Source of the DNA: Coxiella-like endosymbiont
Lineage (GTDB): Bacteria > Pseudomonadota > Gammaproteobacteria > Coxiellales > Coxiellaceae
Reading direction: 5' to 3'
Assembly: GCF_030643785.1 (NCBI RefSeq)
Contig: NZ_CP094378.1
Span: 372,001 to 436,000, forward strand
DNA length: 64,000 nucleotides
Shown: positions 53,729 through 64,000 of the stretch, piece by piece
Layout of the letters: each line of letters begins with the position of its first letter
Numbering within the stretch: the stretch's first letter is position 1
Notes under the pieces: model-generated
Told to the model about the DNA's origin: nothing
The model's database searches: none
The model's input: the letters and a program-made list of their open reading frames with translations, nothing else
Translations under genes and position numbers: made by a program

Positions 53729-55351
53729 TTAGAGCATCCAACCCACTAGGAGTAAGAATACGCCCAGATCCAAAGCGGTCGTCCATTGCCAGGGAGAGAT
53801 TGGCGTTGAAGCAATAAAAAAGCTGGTGAGGGCGCTTATCAGAAAAGCAATGCCTGCTCCGAGAAGAAAACTGCGCTTTTGTTTTTTAGGAGGTAGAGGA
53901 GGTGGTTCTTTACGCTTTAAACGTTGGCGAAAATTAATTTCATCCAAAACATTGTGAAACAAGAGCGGCAATTTTGCTAAGGCTTTACTACCCGCCTCGA
54001 GTTCTTTAGCAATTGTTTCAATTAAATGCGTTGGTCCGTGTTGTTTACGCATCCATCGTTCAATAAAAGGTTTGGCAGTTCGCCAAAGATTGAGGTCGGG
54101 ATAAAGCTGACGACCAAGGCTTTCAACGTTAAAAAGAGTTTTTTGTAATAGAAGTAATTGAGGTTGAATTTCCATATTGAATTTATCAGCGGTTTGAAAT
54201 AATCGTAGTAACAACTTGCCAAAAGAAATATCTTTTAAAGGTCTCTCGAAAATAGGTTCGCAAACTGTGCGGATAGCTGCCTCAAATTGATCGATACGTG
54301 AGTCTGCAGAAATCCAACCGGACTCTACGTGTAAAACAGCTACTTGTCGATAATCTCGTTTAAAAAAGGCTAGTAAATTTTCAGCGATGTAACGTTGATC
54401 TTGAGGGGCAAGAGATCCCATAATACCAAAATCCACACCAAGATATTGAGGGTTTTCGGGATCACTAACGTCAACAAATAAATTCCCGGGGTGCATGTCG
54501 GCATGAAAAAAACTATCGCGCAATACTTGAGTGAAAAAGATTTCGACGCCATATTCTGCCAATTTCTTCAAATTGGTATTTGCCGCTTTTAATTCCGCAA
54601 TATTAGAAATGCAAATTCCATGAATTCGTTCCATTACCATCACATTGCGATGAACATAGTCCCAATAAATTTTAGGAACATACATTTTTTCCGAATTTAA
54701 AAAATTGCGACGTAATTGAGAGGCATTAGCTGCTTCATACATAAGATCCAATTCGTGATAAATGGTTTGCTCAAATTCAGCGACTATCTCTATTGGCTTC
54801 AATCGCTTACCGTGTTTCCATAATTTACGTGTCATTTTAGCCCCGAGATACATTAAAGCAATATCACGCCGAATAGTTCGTGCTATATGTGGTCGAAGCA
54901 CTTTAACAATAACCTCGCTTCCATCATGTAGCGTGGCTGCGTGTACTTGGGCAATGGAAGCAGATGCTAAAGGGTTTTCATCAAAACTAGCAAATACGTC
55001 GTTAACGGATTTACCATAAGCGGTTTCTACTAATGATTTTGCTATTTTTCCCGGAAAAGGTGGGACTCTATCTTGCAATTTTTCTAATTCGTCAGAAATG
55101 TCATCCGGCAAAAGGTCGCGCCGCGTGGAGAGAAGCTGACCGAATTTGACGAAGATAGGACCGAGTTCCTCCAAGATGATGCGTAAAGATTCCCCTCGAG
55201 GTTTATCTTCTTGAATAAAACTCCAAGGATTGAGATAGCTCAAAATTCGAAGCCAAGGAGATAATTCCCGAACCACTGGGCGGGTGAGGCCATAACGGAT
55301 GAGAATTAAATTAATTTGAATTAATCGAATTAATTGAAAGAGCCATCTCAT
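53729..55351 (-). CDS. ubiB: Ubiquinone biosynthesis atypical kinase UbiB
   Basis: This 540-residue member of the ABC1/ADCK family shows the KxGQ motif (FVKFGQLLSTRRDLLPDD), the Ala-rich loop (ASASIAQVHAATL), the HADMHPGN catalytic block and DFGIMGSL. The C-terminus has two membrane segments (LGAGIAFLISALTSFFIA and LGVFLLLVGWML). It supports ubiquinone synthesis at the membrane through an ATPase-like role. It overlaps ubiJ by four bases (ATGA) in the ubiE-ubiJ-ubiB operon. It is undamaged. Confidence -1.
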   Translation of the reverse strand: MRWLFQLIRLIQINLILIRYGLTRPVVRELSPWLRILSYLNPWSFIQEDKPRGESLRIILEELGPIFVKFGQLLSTRRDLLPDDISDELEKLQDRVPPFPGKIAKSLVETAYGKSVNDVFASFDENPLASASIAQVHAATLHDGSEVIVKVLRPHIARTIRRDIALMYLGAKMTRKLWKHGKRLKPIEIVAEFEQTIYHELDLMYEAANASQLRRNFLNSEKMYVPKIYWDYVHRNVMVMERIHGICISNIAELKAANTNLKKLAEYGVEIFFTQVLRDSFFHADMHPGNLFVDVSDPENPQYLGVDFGIMGSLAPQDQRYIAENLLAFFKRDYRQVAVLHVESGWISADSRIDQFEAAIRTVCEPIFERPLKDISFGKLLLRLFQTADKFNMEIQPQLLLLQKTLFNVESLGRQLYPDLNLWRTAKPFIERWMRKQHGPTHLIETIAKELEAGSKALAKLPLLFHNVLDEINFRQRLKRKEPPPLPPKKQKRSFLLGAGIAFLISALTSFFIASTPISPWQWTTALDLGVFLLLVGWML

Positions 55352-55962
55352 GCTGTCAGATTCCTTTTTATCATCAACCGCTGAATTCGTGCTTCTACGC
55401 GATCGACATTGTGTTGCAGATCCGTAACAGATTGAATAAAGAATTCAACCTCTTCTGAAGACGGCATAATTTGAGATTCATTTTGTAAGTAATCCTGGAC
55501 GTCCATTCTAAAGGTTTCAAGAGCAAATTTCCCGAAATTTGCAACGCGCCTAACCTGGAGCCCAATTTGATGGGCTAGAATATCGCCAGTGATTTTAGAC
55601 AAATGTTCTTCCCAATCGATATCAATACCTGTCAAAATATCTCGAATTTGTTCACCTATCCAAGTGTCTCCGCTAATCTCTACTTGATTTTTAAATAATG
55701 CAGAACTTGAGCCCTTCGTACAGACTGTTTTAAAGAGATTTAGTAAGGTACCAGAGATAATAGTGTCAGGCTCTTTTTTGCTGGCGGCAGTTAATTGCAA
55801 CCCTTTTTTAGTAGGTAAAATAAAAAATTCAGTATTCCAGTCAATAATTTGAACTTTAATAATTTTATTTTCTAAAAGAGATAATCGTTGAACACGGTTG
55901 GAATCCAACTCTAAATAAGCATTTATTATTTTTTCTAATCTGGAAAGCACTAACGTGAACAT
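55348..55962 (-). CDS. ubiJ: Ubiquinone biosynthesis accessory factor UbiJ (SCP2 domain)
   Basis: This 204-residue protein has an N-terminal SCP2-like lipid-binding domain (about 20-105, IDWNTEFFILPTKKGLQLTA) and a C-terminal helical, coiled-coil part (EEVEFFIQSVTDLQHNVDRV). UbiJ scaffolds the soluble Ubi complex and binds the lipid intermediates. It lies between ubiE (one-base overlap) and ubiB, the canonical order. It is intact. Confidence -1.
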   Translation of the reverse strand: MFTLVLSRLEKIINAYLELDSNRVQRLSLLENKIIKVQIIDWNTEFFILPTKKGLQLTAASKKEPDTIISGTLLNLFKTVCTKGSSSALFKNQVEISGDTWIGEQIRDILTGIDIDWEEHLSKITGDILAHQIGLQVRRVANFGKFALETFRMDVQDYLQNESQIMPSSEEVEFFIQSVTDLQHNVDRVEARIQRLMIKRNLTA

Positions 55963-56711
55963 TAAAATTTATAACCTCTATGAACCGCGACGATACCGCC
56001 GCTTAAATTGTGGTAATCGCAATCTTCCAATCCCGCCTCAGTCATTATTTTGATGAGGTTTTTTTGATCGGGGTGCATTCGGATCGATTCCACCAAATAG
56101 CGATAACTTTCTTCATCATTAGCCACTTTTTTCCCTAACCAAGGTAATAATTTGAAAGAATAGAGATCATAAAGATCCTGCAATGGGGAGTGAGGTTTTG
56201 AGAATTCTAAGATAGTAACGAGTCCTCCTATCTTTAGAACCCGATACATAGAATGAAGTGATGCCATTTTATCTGTTACATTACGCAAGCCAAAACCGAT
56301 GATGATACGATCGAAAAAATTATCGGGAAAAGGAAGTACTTCCGCATTTGCTTGGATAAATTGAATATTACGGAAAATACCTTGATCCAAAAGCCGGTTT
56401 CTCCCTATTGTTAACATTGCGTCATTGATATCTGCCAAAACCACTGTTCCATTATTTCCAATTATGGGGCTGATGCGTTTGGCTAGGTCGCCGGTTCCTC
56501 CTGCCAGATCGAGAACTTGATGACCAGGACGTAATTGACAAAGTTTAATTGCAAAATCTTTCCAAAATCGATGAATGCCCAGTGACATAAGGTCATTCAT
56601 TAAATCGTACTTGCTTGCAACCGATTCAAAGACATTTTTAACTTTGTCCGTTTTTTGATCTTTAGGAATGGTCTGATAACCGAAATAGGTAGTTTTTTCA
56701 ATTTTATTCAT
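55962..56711 (-). CDS. ubiE: Ubiquinone/menaquinone C-methyltransferase UbiE
   Basis: This 249-residue class I methyltransferase contains [20 protein letters not shown], the SAM-binding [15 protein letters not shown], and [20 protein letters not shown], all UbiE signatures. It methylates the ring in ubiquinone synthesis. The start ATG at 56711 fits the family. First gene of the ubiE-ubiJ-ubiB operon. It is intact, so aerobic electron transport is probably kept. Confidence -1.
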   Translation of the reverse strand: MNKIEKTTYFGYQTIPKDQKTDKVKNVFESVASKYDLMNDLMSLGIHRFWKDFAIKLCQLRPGHQVLDLAGGTGDLAKRISPIIGNNGTVVLADINDAMLTIGRNRLLDQGIFRNIQFIQANAEVLPFPDNFFDRIIIGFGLRNVTDKMASLHSMYRVLKIGGLVTILEFSKPHSPLQDLYDLYSFKLLPWLGKKVANDEESYRYLVESIRMHPDQKNLIKIMTEAGLEDCDYHNLSGGIVAVHRGYKF

Positions 56712-56739
56712 GGGCTAATCATAACTTGCCAGTGAAGAG

Positions 56740-57620
56740 GCGACAAGCTAACGAGATGGTTAGGGGAGTGAGTGGGTCACGAAAATAATAACTTACTGCT
56801 TCACTTCCCGAAATTGCGGCGCGAGAAGAGTATTTCCACAAGGTTATAATAATTGTTAATGAATTTTCATCAGAAAAATCAAATCGTAAGGGCGCTGAGT
56901 GTAAATGGGTACATAAGAGCTTAATAACCCCTTCTGGGGTTTTGGGTGACTGCTTTTAGCATTTAACGCGCTGACATCAGCTTTGATTTTATCAGAAACA
57001 CCCGCCCGTCAATTTCACATCATTGGGATACGTATCTTGAGAGATTAAGCGAGTTTGAGATTGTAATTGTTTTGCAATCGTTTACTCATTTGGGCTCGCA
57101 GAGAATGTATAACATGCTCTGCTTTATAATTACTCAAAACAATATAAACACAATATAAACCAATCGCCGCCTTTCAATTCAATAATAAGTTAGCAAGGGC
57201 CCGTCATGGCGTTTCCCTCCGCATTGTCTTCTAACCAATAATCGATGGATGCTACCGACGTAAATTTTGAGAGGTGCCGTGGGAAATTTTTTTGAATATC
57301 TCGAGTAAGTTGCTTGAGATAAGCAGTGTCTGTTTCTTCCGGATCAAAAAGCGGCACTTGAGAATCTGAAAAGCTAAAGGAGGGATATAACCCTTCGATA
57401 ATACGGACTATCACGGATCTCGACTGTTGGCAGCAAGATAAGTAAGGCCGTTGCGTAAGGCTGCTAAATAACAGATGTCTGAAAAAGGTTTTAAAGTTGT
57501 GATGTCGATAAAATGTTGGGTTTGAATGATGGTATTGTAGAATTTATCAATGAAAGCGTCTCAGGGAATGGCCGATACACAGTTTAGTAGTAATAGTAAG
57601 GCCAGATCTGTTAAATCTCG
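56740..57620 (-). pseudogene. Decayed minus-strand gene of unknown family upstream of ubiE
   Basis: Readable pieces are ENRDLTDLALLLLLNCVSAI and NTIIQTQHFIDITTLKPFSD near 57560, LAALRNGLTYLAANS, IVRIIEGLYPSFSFSDSQVP with LFDPEETDTAYLKQLTRDIQ (57190-57414), and YSSRAAISGSEAVSYYFRDP near 56790. They look like one former protein of about 280 residues. I cannot name it. An 11-bp tandem duplication lies at 57139-57160. Confidence -1.
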
Positions 57621-57649
57621 ATTCTCTTAAATATGCCGAAAGGTTTTGA

Positions 57650-58900
57650 AGCCGTTTATTTTACGAACTTGTTTAGTACGGTTAGTTTTCTGGTACTTTT
57701 TACTCCACCCTAATTCTTTATATGAAAGATCAAATCCATTTAGGCACTACACAAGCTAATCTCATTGCAGGAGTTTATTTTGCTTATAATTTCGTGCTCT
57801 ATTTATTATCTGGATTTCTCTAGGCAGATATTTTAGTTACCGTATAGTTGGTAGTTAGTGGAATAAATATTGGATTTATTTTGGGATTTACTTTAACTGG
57901 ATATTATCAATTAAAAGTTAGTTATCCTATGCTTTTCATATTAACAGCCTTTAATAATATCGTGGCGTTAGGCGTTTTATTATTACAGTGGAAGCAATTA
58001 AATGATAAAGATACGATTTTTAGCAGAGCAAGAACCCATAAACGGTTCGGTTGCGTCGTTTGACAATAGGTGTCGTTATTATTTTGTTGTTGATTCCTGC
58101 ATTACATTGGCTCTTGCGGCATATGGAAATAAGTGATGACTTAGTATTAGCGGCCGGTGGTTTAATGATGATTGTGATAATCGGAATAATATTCAAGCAT
58201 CGGGGGCAAGCCATCGGGGGCCCCTCTCTGCGCGCAAAAAAATAATAGCCTATTTAATTTTATTAAACAGTGCTCGGGATTTTTTTGGCTGTCTATCAAT
58301 TAACGCTGATGAGTCTAACTGTATTCGCAAAATATAATGTCAATCTTCATCTTTTTGAATTTCCTATTGCTCCTAGGTAGATACAAAATATCAATAGCAT
58401 CACCATTATCAGTGGCAGCTCCTTTGTTAGCTTTATTTTTCCCTCTACTGAATTCGACATAAAACACAAACCACCGCTCTATTGCGATTGTAATATAGAT
58501 CAGGGTTGTTATTGGTTGCTTTCGGATTGCTTATTCTTCCCTTAGGGATCGCATTCGGGAAATCAGGTTATATGCCATTTTCTTGTTTGTTTATAACCTA
58601 TGTGTTTCAAGCTATCGCGGAATTATTGATTAATCCTATTGATTTTTCGATGATAGAATAATCGATTCCTATTCGATGGCAAAGCTTATGCATGGAAACG
58701 TTGTTATTAAACGCAGGAGTCGCATGTATTAGCGGGTTTCTTTTCTAATTGTGTATTGGGGTCCCACCAGGGTACTTGATCCATTAATCACGAACCTATT
58801 TTACAGTCGCCCCTTTCTTCAATTAGGATTATTAATTAGGATTATTTTACGCCGACAAATCGGACTGTTTTTGTTTGCTGCAACTCCAATCATTAAAAAT
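57650..58900 (+). pseudogene. POT-family peptide transporter, decayed
   Basis: Membrane fragments in order: LYMKDQIHLGTTQANLIAGV and YFAYNFVLYLLSGFL (57715-57820), SGINIGFILGFTLTGYYQLK and AFNNIVALGVLLLQWKQLND (57848-58020), then LTIGVVIILLLIPALHWLLR (58051-58245), and near 58640 INPIDFSMIE. The GVYFAYN and INPIGxSxxT-like patterns fit proton-dependent oligopeptide transporters. At least five breaks are seen. Tandem copies of 13 bp lie at 58821-58846. Confidence -1.
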
Positions 58901-58938
58901 TTAATTAGAGGAACTAAAATTTTTTAAGACTTAGTCTT

Positions 58939-60338
58939 TTAAAGAATATAACGACTTAGATCTTCGTCTTCCACGAATTTCTCAAGTTGTTTGTTAACAT
59001 AAGCAGCGTCGATAGTGATTGACTCCCCTTGTTTGTCTGTTGCTTCAAAAGAAATTTCTTCTAATAACCGTTCCATAATCGTGTGCAAGCGGCGGGCCCC
59101 GATGTTTTCGGAACGACTATTCACTTGATATGCGATTTCGGCCAGACGTTTGATGCCATCTTTAGTGAAAGATAGTCCAAAATTTTCCGTTTTCATTAAT
59201 TCAACATATTGTTCGGTCAGTGAAGCTTTTGGTTCGGTTAAGATACGAACAAAATCATTGGCCGTTAAAGCCTTTAATTCGACCCGGATCGGAAAACGAC
59301 CTTGTAATTCAGGAATTAAGTCAGAAGGCTTTGCAATATGAAAGGCACCGGAAGCAATAAATAAAATATGATCGGTTTTCACCATGCCGTATTTCGTGAA
59401 GACAGTACTGCCTTCCACCAGCGGTAATAAATCGCGTTGGACACCTTCACGCGAAACATCGGCACCCACGGCCCCTTCTCGTTTTACGATTTTGTCGATT
59501 TCATCCAAAAAGACGATTCCATTCTGTTCCACACTCATAACAGCATTTGATTTAATTTCATCTTCATTGATTAATTTTGTCGCTTCTTCTTCGATTAAAA
59601 TGCGTTTAGCATCCTTCACTTTTAAACGCCGAGACTTGGTGCGGCGGCTAGACATATTTGACATGATTCCTTGTAGTTGGCTGATCATTTCCTCCATACC
59701 GGGAGGACCCATAATTTCAAAGGAAGGATGAACGCTGACTTCAATTTCAATTTCTTTATTGTCTAATTCACCATCACGTAATTTTTTACGAAATAAGTTT
59801 CTTGTTGCAGATTCTTTTTTTCGGCCGGATTTGCTTCTTCTTCAGTCGAAGGTTCCCCTTGGAAAGGGCCTCGTGGGGGCGGAATTAAAGCATCTAATAT
59901 ACACTCTTCTGTGGCTTCTTCCGCTAAACTTTTTACTTGTCTAATGGCTTTTTCACGGGTCATTTTGACTGAAGCGTCCACTAAATCGCGGACGATCGAT
60001 TCGACGTCGCGACCTACATAACCCACTTCGGTAAATTTGGTGGCTTCGACTTTAATAAAGGGCGCTCCGGCTAAATTGGATAGGCGACGGGCAATTTCAG
60101 TTTTACCCACACCTGTGGGACCAATCATTAAAATATTCTTTGGAAAAATTTCCCGTCGTAAATCTTCCGGTAGTTGCATCCGGCGCCAACGATTGCGTAA
60201 AGCAATGGCGACAGCTCGTTTTGCGTCATCTTGTCCGATGATAAATTTATCCAATTCCGCGACGATTCCCCGTGGAGTCATAGTTATTTGAAGCTCAGGA
60301 TTACTCAAGGTTAATGAGGAAGAAGTCATATCTGTCAT
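58939..60338 (-). pseudogene. hslU: HslU, ATPase of the HslUV protease, broken only by one missing A
   Basis: HslU unfolds substrates for HslV. The first frame (60338 to about 59822) has [20 protein letters not shown], Walker [15 protein letters not shown] and the [11 protein letters not shown] pore loop. It is lost at a 7-base T run on + (59815-59821). One more base would give [16 protein letters not shown] and join the second frame, which runs cleanly with [13 protein letters not shown], Walker [46 protein letters not shown] and the C-terminal DEDLSRYIL that docks in HslV. No other damage is seen in about 446 codons. Freshly broken, slippage-rescued or sequencing error are the options. Confidence -1.
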
Positions 60339-60363
60339 AATTTTTTATCCGCTTGATGAAAAG

Positions 60364-60909
60364 TTATGTTTCGCTATCGAGCTCTTTGATTGTGAAATGA
60401 AGGTTGGTATAAACACAAATCTCGGCAGCAATAGTAAGTGCTTTTTCAACTATTTCTCGCGCACTTAGATCCGTATTATTCAATAAAGATTTTGCTGCAG
60501 ATTGGGCATAAAGTCCGCCAGAGCCAATCGCCATTAAGCTCTGTTCAGGTTCGATAACATCTCCAAGTCCCGTAATAATAAGCGACTTCTTCGCATCAGC
60601 TACAGTCAATAGCGCTTCCAAGCGACGGAGTATCCGATCGGTCCGCCAGTCTTTGGCTAATTCAACAGCGGCACGGGTTAAATTGCCCGAATAATGTTCT
60701 AATTTTTCTTCAAATCGCTCGAATAGGGTAAAAGCATCTGCTGTGCCTCCAGCAAATCCAGCAAGCACTTTATCTTTATAAAGATTACGAACTTTGCACG
60801 CATTGCCTTTCAAAATAGTGCCATTCATCGACACTTGACCATCGCCCCCTATGACAACTTTACCCTTCCTACGTACAGAAACTATTGTAGTACCACGAAA
60901 TTGTTCCAC
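60364..60909 (-). CDS. hslV: HslV, peptidase of the HslUV protease
   Basis: This 181-residue threonine peptidase reads [20 protein letters not shown]; processing exposes the catalytic Thr of [46 protein letters not shown] and [18 protein letters not shown] are family blocks. GTG 60909 with GGAG at eight bases is preferred to TTG 60930. It precedes hslU by 25 bases in one operon. The peptidase is intact while its obligate ATPase partner has one frameshift. Confidence -1.
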   Translation of the reverse strand: MEQFRGTTIVSVRRKGKVVIGGDGQVSMNGTILKGNACKVRNLYKDKVLAGFAGGTADAFTLFERFEEKLEHYSGNLTRAAVELAKDWRTDRILRRLEALLTVADAKKSLIITGLGDVIEPEQSLMAIGSGGLYAQSAAKSLLNNTDLSAREIVEKALTIAAEICVYTNLHFTIKELDSET

Positions 60910-60984
60910 TAATATTTCTCCACTGATCAAATCTCAAGAAGCGGTATACCAGATAGATTGGGTTGGAGGAGCCGGTTTTCAAGC

Positions 60985-61620
60985 GTTTAGGGGACTGCTT
61001 TTAGCAATAAACTATCAATGGACTGAGCCTGAAAGCTCACTTTGAGTTCGTTCGACTTCTTGGGGGTAGGGACACCCATAACTCGATTCCATACCACATC
61101 CCATCTGGGGTGTGGTAAGTTTGAACGTAGGCAGGGAAATTTAGACTAAGCCGTGATTTGAACCGTTCGGCATCGGGGTGATATTTTTGAATGAAGTAAT
61201 TTGGAGAATGAAATGGGTGAGAGGAGATACAGTTCGACTAATAAATGATGTTGGTGACATGAGCAGTAGCGCAGTCACTTCCATTTTTAGGAATAGGAAG
61301 AAGAGTATAAAACCCAAATTAGAGTTGTTCCAATTTGGCAGGAATCAATGATGAAGCGGATGTTTGAGCCATGGAAGTTGAGTGTAATTTTATTTCCTTT
61401 CTGGAAGGGGGGTCTTGCTCACAGGGTGATCGTAAACGAAGAGAGAAAAAATCGTAATGGCGATGCTAGAAACTAAAATTATGGAAATTACGAGTTTGGG
61501 GCCCGAACGAAGCGGGGGACTAAGTGATTTTTGGCATAATCTCGAGTCATTGCTGGGGTGGCATATAGGAAGAGGCGTATCATTAATCAATAATTTTTTC
61601 TCATCATAAATTAGCTTCAA
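60985..61620 (-). pseudogene. FtsN-like SPOR-domain cell-division protein, decayed
   Basis: The N-terminal piece (61390-61620) has a cytoplasmic stretch and a membrane anchor (GPKLVISIILVSSIAITIFS). After several breaks the minus strand shows YHPDAERFKSRLSLNFPAYV and QTYHTPDGMWY, then VMGVPTPKKS-like text, which fits a C-terminal SPOR domain (DAERFKSRL, RVxVGPFxSRxEA). The position before hslV matches ftsN in enterics. If this was ftsN, division must run without it or with another SPOR protein. The assignment to FtsN itself is moderate. Confidence -1.
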
Positions 61621-61643
61621 ATTAACATTTTGGCCATCTGAAA

Positions 61644-62899
61644 TCAGCTTTTATTGGTTAACCAATATTGGATCTGCTGATCAGCCACTTGATCTGGCGT
61701 TAAATCTTGCCATTCAATTTCCACTTTTTTCTTTTGATAAAGATGACTTAATTGTATTTTTAGCCACGTTAAAGGCATAGTTATTTCCGTTTTACCTTTA
61801 GCGCTCACCATTATATTTGTTAAATTAGTAACCTGATTTCGTTTGAAAAATTGAAGCTCTCCATGTACGGTCACACTGTACCTTCTTTAGTACCAAAGGC
61901 GAGTTGGTCCAAAGAGAGCAAAGCACCTTGACTTAAAACATTTAGAAAGGGAGAATAAATTTGGTGGAGGAATTCAGTATCTACGGAGCCCAAATAATTG
62001 AGATTTAAAGCTGTCGTCACTAAAGCTCTTAAAGCTGTGATATTCATTTGAGTAAGCGACAATTCAATATTTAGTGGGGCGATATCAAAAAGATTACTTT
62101 TAGCCTTGTAGGCATGACCGTTAAGAGTGAGATTGGTTGTTCCATTAGTCGTTGTTTGCTGGGTTTGTAAGGCCATATACTCTATCTGAATAGATTGCTA
62201 ATGAGGACTTGCTAATGAGGACTAAGGTAATAGATAAGTTTGTCAGCTTTTAAAGAACGTTGTCCGTACCATAAAGAGTTTTTTTGTTGTAATTCGTTGT
62301 GCAGTGCAAGGTTATTTAATGTTATTAAGTTATTTTGTTGTTCAATAATAGTCAGCGATTTAGCCGTAGCATTAGAAATCAATTGACGAGCACTAGGATT
62401 ATATTTGACTTTAAAGTCCAAATTCTGAAGACTAATTTGTTGTTGTCCAGTAATGAAATTAATCTGATTGGCATGAAGAGTCGTCTCGTTAGCATTGTTG
62501 AAACGGATCAATGTCGATGAATGGAAAATGAAATAAGGTTCTTCGCTCGCGTTATAAATCAAGCTCTTAGCTAAATAGATTCTCTTTTTGTCCCCCATTT
62601 TTTCCTACCAGGTAAGGACCATTAAGTATTCGTTGTTTGAGCATAAATTGGAGGGGCAAATTATTCTTATTAGTAGGAGGTAAGGTTACTTGAATGAGTG
62701 CGCTGGAAACAAACTACTAACCACGCTTGAATTTAACAAGTTTTAAATTGATATTGTGTGCCTGACCTAGATGGCTCAAGAGCTTTAAATAATTATTTTT
62801 AACCCAAAAACTCATACCCAGAGGCAGTAAGAGAAGGACAACAATCACAATAAGAGCGGGAATCACAAAACCATTAATCACTTTAGTTATTTTGCGCAT
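61644..62899 (-). pseudogene. DUF945 (YdgA-like) inner-membrane/periplasmic protein, frameshifted
   Basis: The start at 62899 gives MRKITKVINGFVIPALIVIV with a membrane anchor, then FWVKNNYLKLLSHLGQAHNI and LKLVKFKRG, the DUF945 opening. It continues in pieces: RIYLAKSLIYNASEEPYFIF (62212-62598), ITALRALVTTALNLNYLGSV (61871-62176) and LTPDQVADQQIQYWLTNK at the end (61644-61874). At least three breaks occur, two near short duplications (14 bp at 62195-62222). Function of the family is unknown. It follows argS closely. Confidence -1.
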
Positions 62900-62909
62900 C
62901 TTTTTGCTC

Positions 62910-64000
62910 TTACATTTCTTCTGGGGCAGATACACCTAACAGAGTTAAACCGTTGACAATAATTTGGCGTACAGCAGCAATTACATTTAATCGCGCATTA
63001 CGTAATTTATCATTTTCAATGAGGAATCGTTCCGCATTGTAGTAAGCATGAAATTGGTTGGCGAGAGTTTGCAGATAGTGAGCAAGCAGATGAGGCGATT
63101 GTTGTATAGCGGCAGTATTCATGATTTCGCTATAATGCGACAAGGTACTTAGTAATTCTTTTTCATAAGGGCTCGATAATAAAGCTAAATTAGCCATGCC
63201 TTCTGCAGAGTTCCATTTTTTTTGAGTCACATCAAGCTGTCGAAAAACGCTGCAAATTCGTGCGTGAGCGTATTGAATATAATAAACAGGATTTTCATTC
63301 GAATGGGATTTTGCCAGTTCGAGGTCAAAGTCCAAATGCTGATCGGGTTTGCGCATAATATAAAAAAAACGCGTGGCATCATTGCCAACTTCGTTACGCA
63401 ATTCTCGTAAAGTTACAAAAGTCCCCCCACGGGTTGACATAGATATTTTCTTGTCACCTCGATAGAGAATAGCGAATTGCACTAATAGAGTTCGTAATTT
63501 AGCAGGAGATTTTCCTAAAGCTTGTAAAAAGGCACGCAGCCGAGGGATATATCCATGATGATCCGCTCCAAAGATATCGATGATGAGATCATATTCTTGA
63601 TTGAATTTATGGAGATGATAGGCAATATCAGCCGCAAAATATGTTGGCACGCCGTTGTTGCGAATTAATACTCGGTCTTTTTTATCGCCTAAGGCAGTGG
63701 CTAGGAACCATTGAGCGCCATTTTTCTCGTAACAATAACCTTGTTGATACAAAACATCTAGAGCTTCTTTAATTAACTTCTTTTTTATGAGTCGACTTTC
63801 TGGAAACCACTCATCGTAAACAACGCCAAATTCTTCTAAATCATTTTTAATATCTCCCAAAATATTATCGAGTGCCGCATCAAAGATAATAGTGAAGTCT
63901 TCTTTAAGCACGTCTTTTTGAACTTTCACCCATACGTCAAGGTAGCCCTCCTCAGGATTGGTTTCAGCGTCAAGGGTAGGCAATAGATCCTGGATCATTT
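62910..64000 (-). CDS. argS: Arginyl-tRNA synthetase, C-terminal part (5' end outside window)
   Basis: The frame is open to the right edge, so the HIGH-motif half lies beyond it. About 362 residues are visible: [40 protein letters not shown], the KMSKS-like [37 protein letters not shown], then the DALR anticodon-binding domain ([20 protein letters not shown]) to [10 protein letters not shown]. The C-terminal Met is usual for ArgS. An eight-A run on + (63362-63369) inside the gene is kept in frame. It is intact as far as seen. Confidence -1.
   Translation of the reverse strand, partial: MIQDLLPTLDAETNPEEGYLDVWVKVQKDVLKEDFTIIFDAALDNILGDIKNDLEEFGVVYDEWFPESRLIKKKLIKEALDVLYQQGYCYEKNGAQWFLATALGDKKDRVLIRNNGVPTYFAADIAYHLHKFNQEYDLIIDIFGADHHGYIPRLRAFLQALGKSPAKLRTLLVQFAILYRGDKKISMSTRGGTFVTLRELRNEVGNDATRFFYIMRKPDQHLDFDLELAKSHSNENPVYYIQYAHARICSVFRQLDVTQKKWNSAEGMANLALLSSPYEKELLSTLSHYSEIMNTAAIQQSPHLLAHYLQTLANQFHAYYNAERFLIENDKLRNARLNVIAAVRQIIVNGLTLLGVSAPEEM

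Overview
The window is AT-rich and its gene content and order fit a gammaproteobacterium of the Coxiella lineage. The mla operon leads into murA, rluD is followed by pgeF, and there are thrS-infC-rpmI-rplT-pheS-pheT-ihfA-merR and ubiE-ubiJ-ubiB blocks. A class I HMG-CoA reductase and mevalonate kinase sit beside kdsB, and mevalonate genes are a known oddity of Coxiella among the gammaproteobacteria. More than half of the window is decayed coding sequence, so a host-restricted Coxiella-like endosymbiont (for example of ticks) in active genome reduction is the best reading. The lineage is inferred from protein family and gene order; no search was run.

Layout. 0-4.1 kb: Mla phospholipid transport operon (mlaF, E, D, C, B) and murA on +. 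4.1-8.0 kb: dead DoxX-like protein, dead RND pump and its adaptor on -. 8.0-12.1 kb: degP, dead pgeF and rluD on -, then divergent bamD with one frameshift. 12.1-17.1 kb: a dead response-regulator fragment, fadD and acetoacetyl-CoA synthetase. 17.25 kb: tRNA-Val. 19.4-20.5 kb: dead MFS transporter. 20.5-23.4 kb: para-aminobenzoate genes, with pabC and pabA (one frameshift each) divergent from intact pabB. 23.4-28.7 kb: gene ruins. 28.8-36.0 kb: a clean translation island from thrS to a merR-type gene. 36.4 kb: tRNA-Pro with an integrase relic downstream. 36.5-50.5 kb: gene ruins with recognisable remnants (integrase, PaaK-like ligase, antiporter, M19 dipeptidase, EEP nuclease fold, oxyR, MBL hydrolase, DUF3175). 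50.5-51.5 kb: intact Trm112-like gene and kdsB. 51.5-53.0 kb: broken mvk and mvaA. 53.7-56.7 kb: intact ubiquinone genes. 57.6-58.9 kb: dead POT peptide transporter. 58.9-64 kb: hslU (one frameshift), hslV, dead ftsN-like SPOR gene, dead DUF945 gene, and argS running off the right edge.

Working parts. What survives is envelope upkeep (Mla, MurA, KdsB, DegP), translation (ThrS, IF3, L35, L20, PheST, RluD, ArgS, two tRNAs), IHF, ubiquinone synthesis and one para-aminobenzoate gene. Transporters, efflux, fatty-acid and ketone activation, oxidative-stress regulation and most accessory genes are lost.

No new defence system, CRISPR array or intact mobile element was found. The unexpected signals are mutational: (1) several otherwise complete genes are broken by one missing base in an A or T run of 7, including the usually essential bamD; (2) two long perfect inverted repeats, 36-bp and 53-bp arms, the second splitting an MBL hydrolase gene; (3) about twenty exact two- or three-copy tandem duplications of 9-21 bp, nearly all in decayed DNA.
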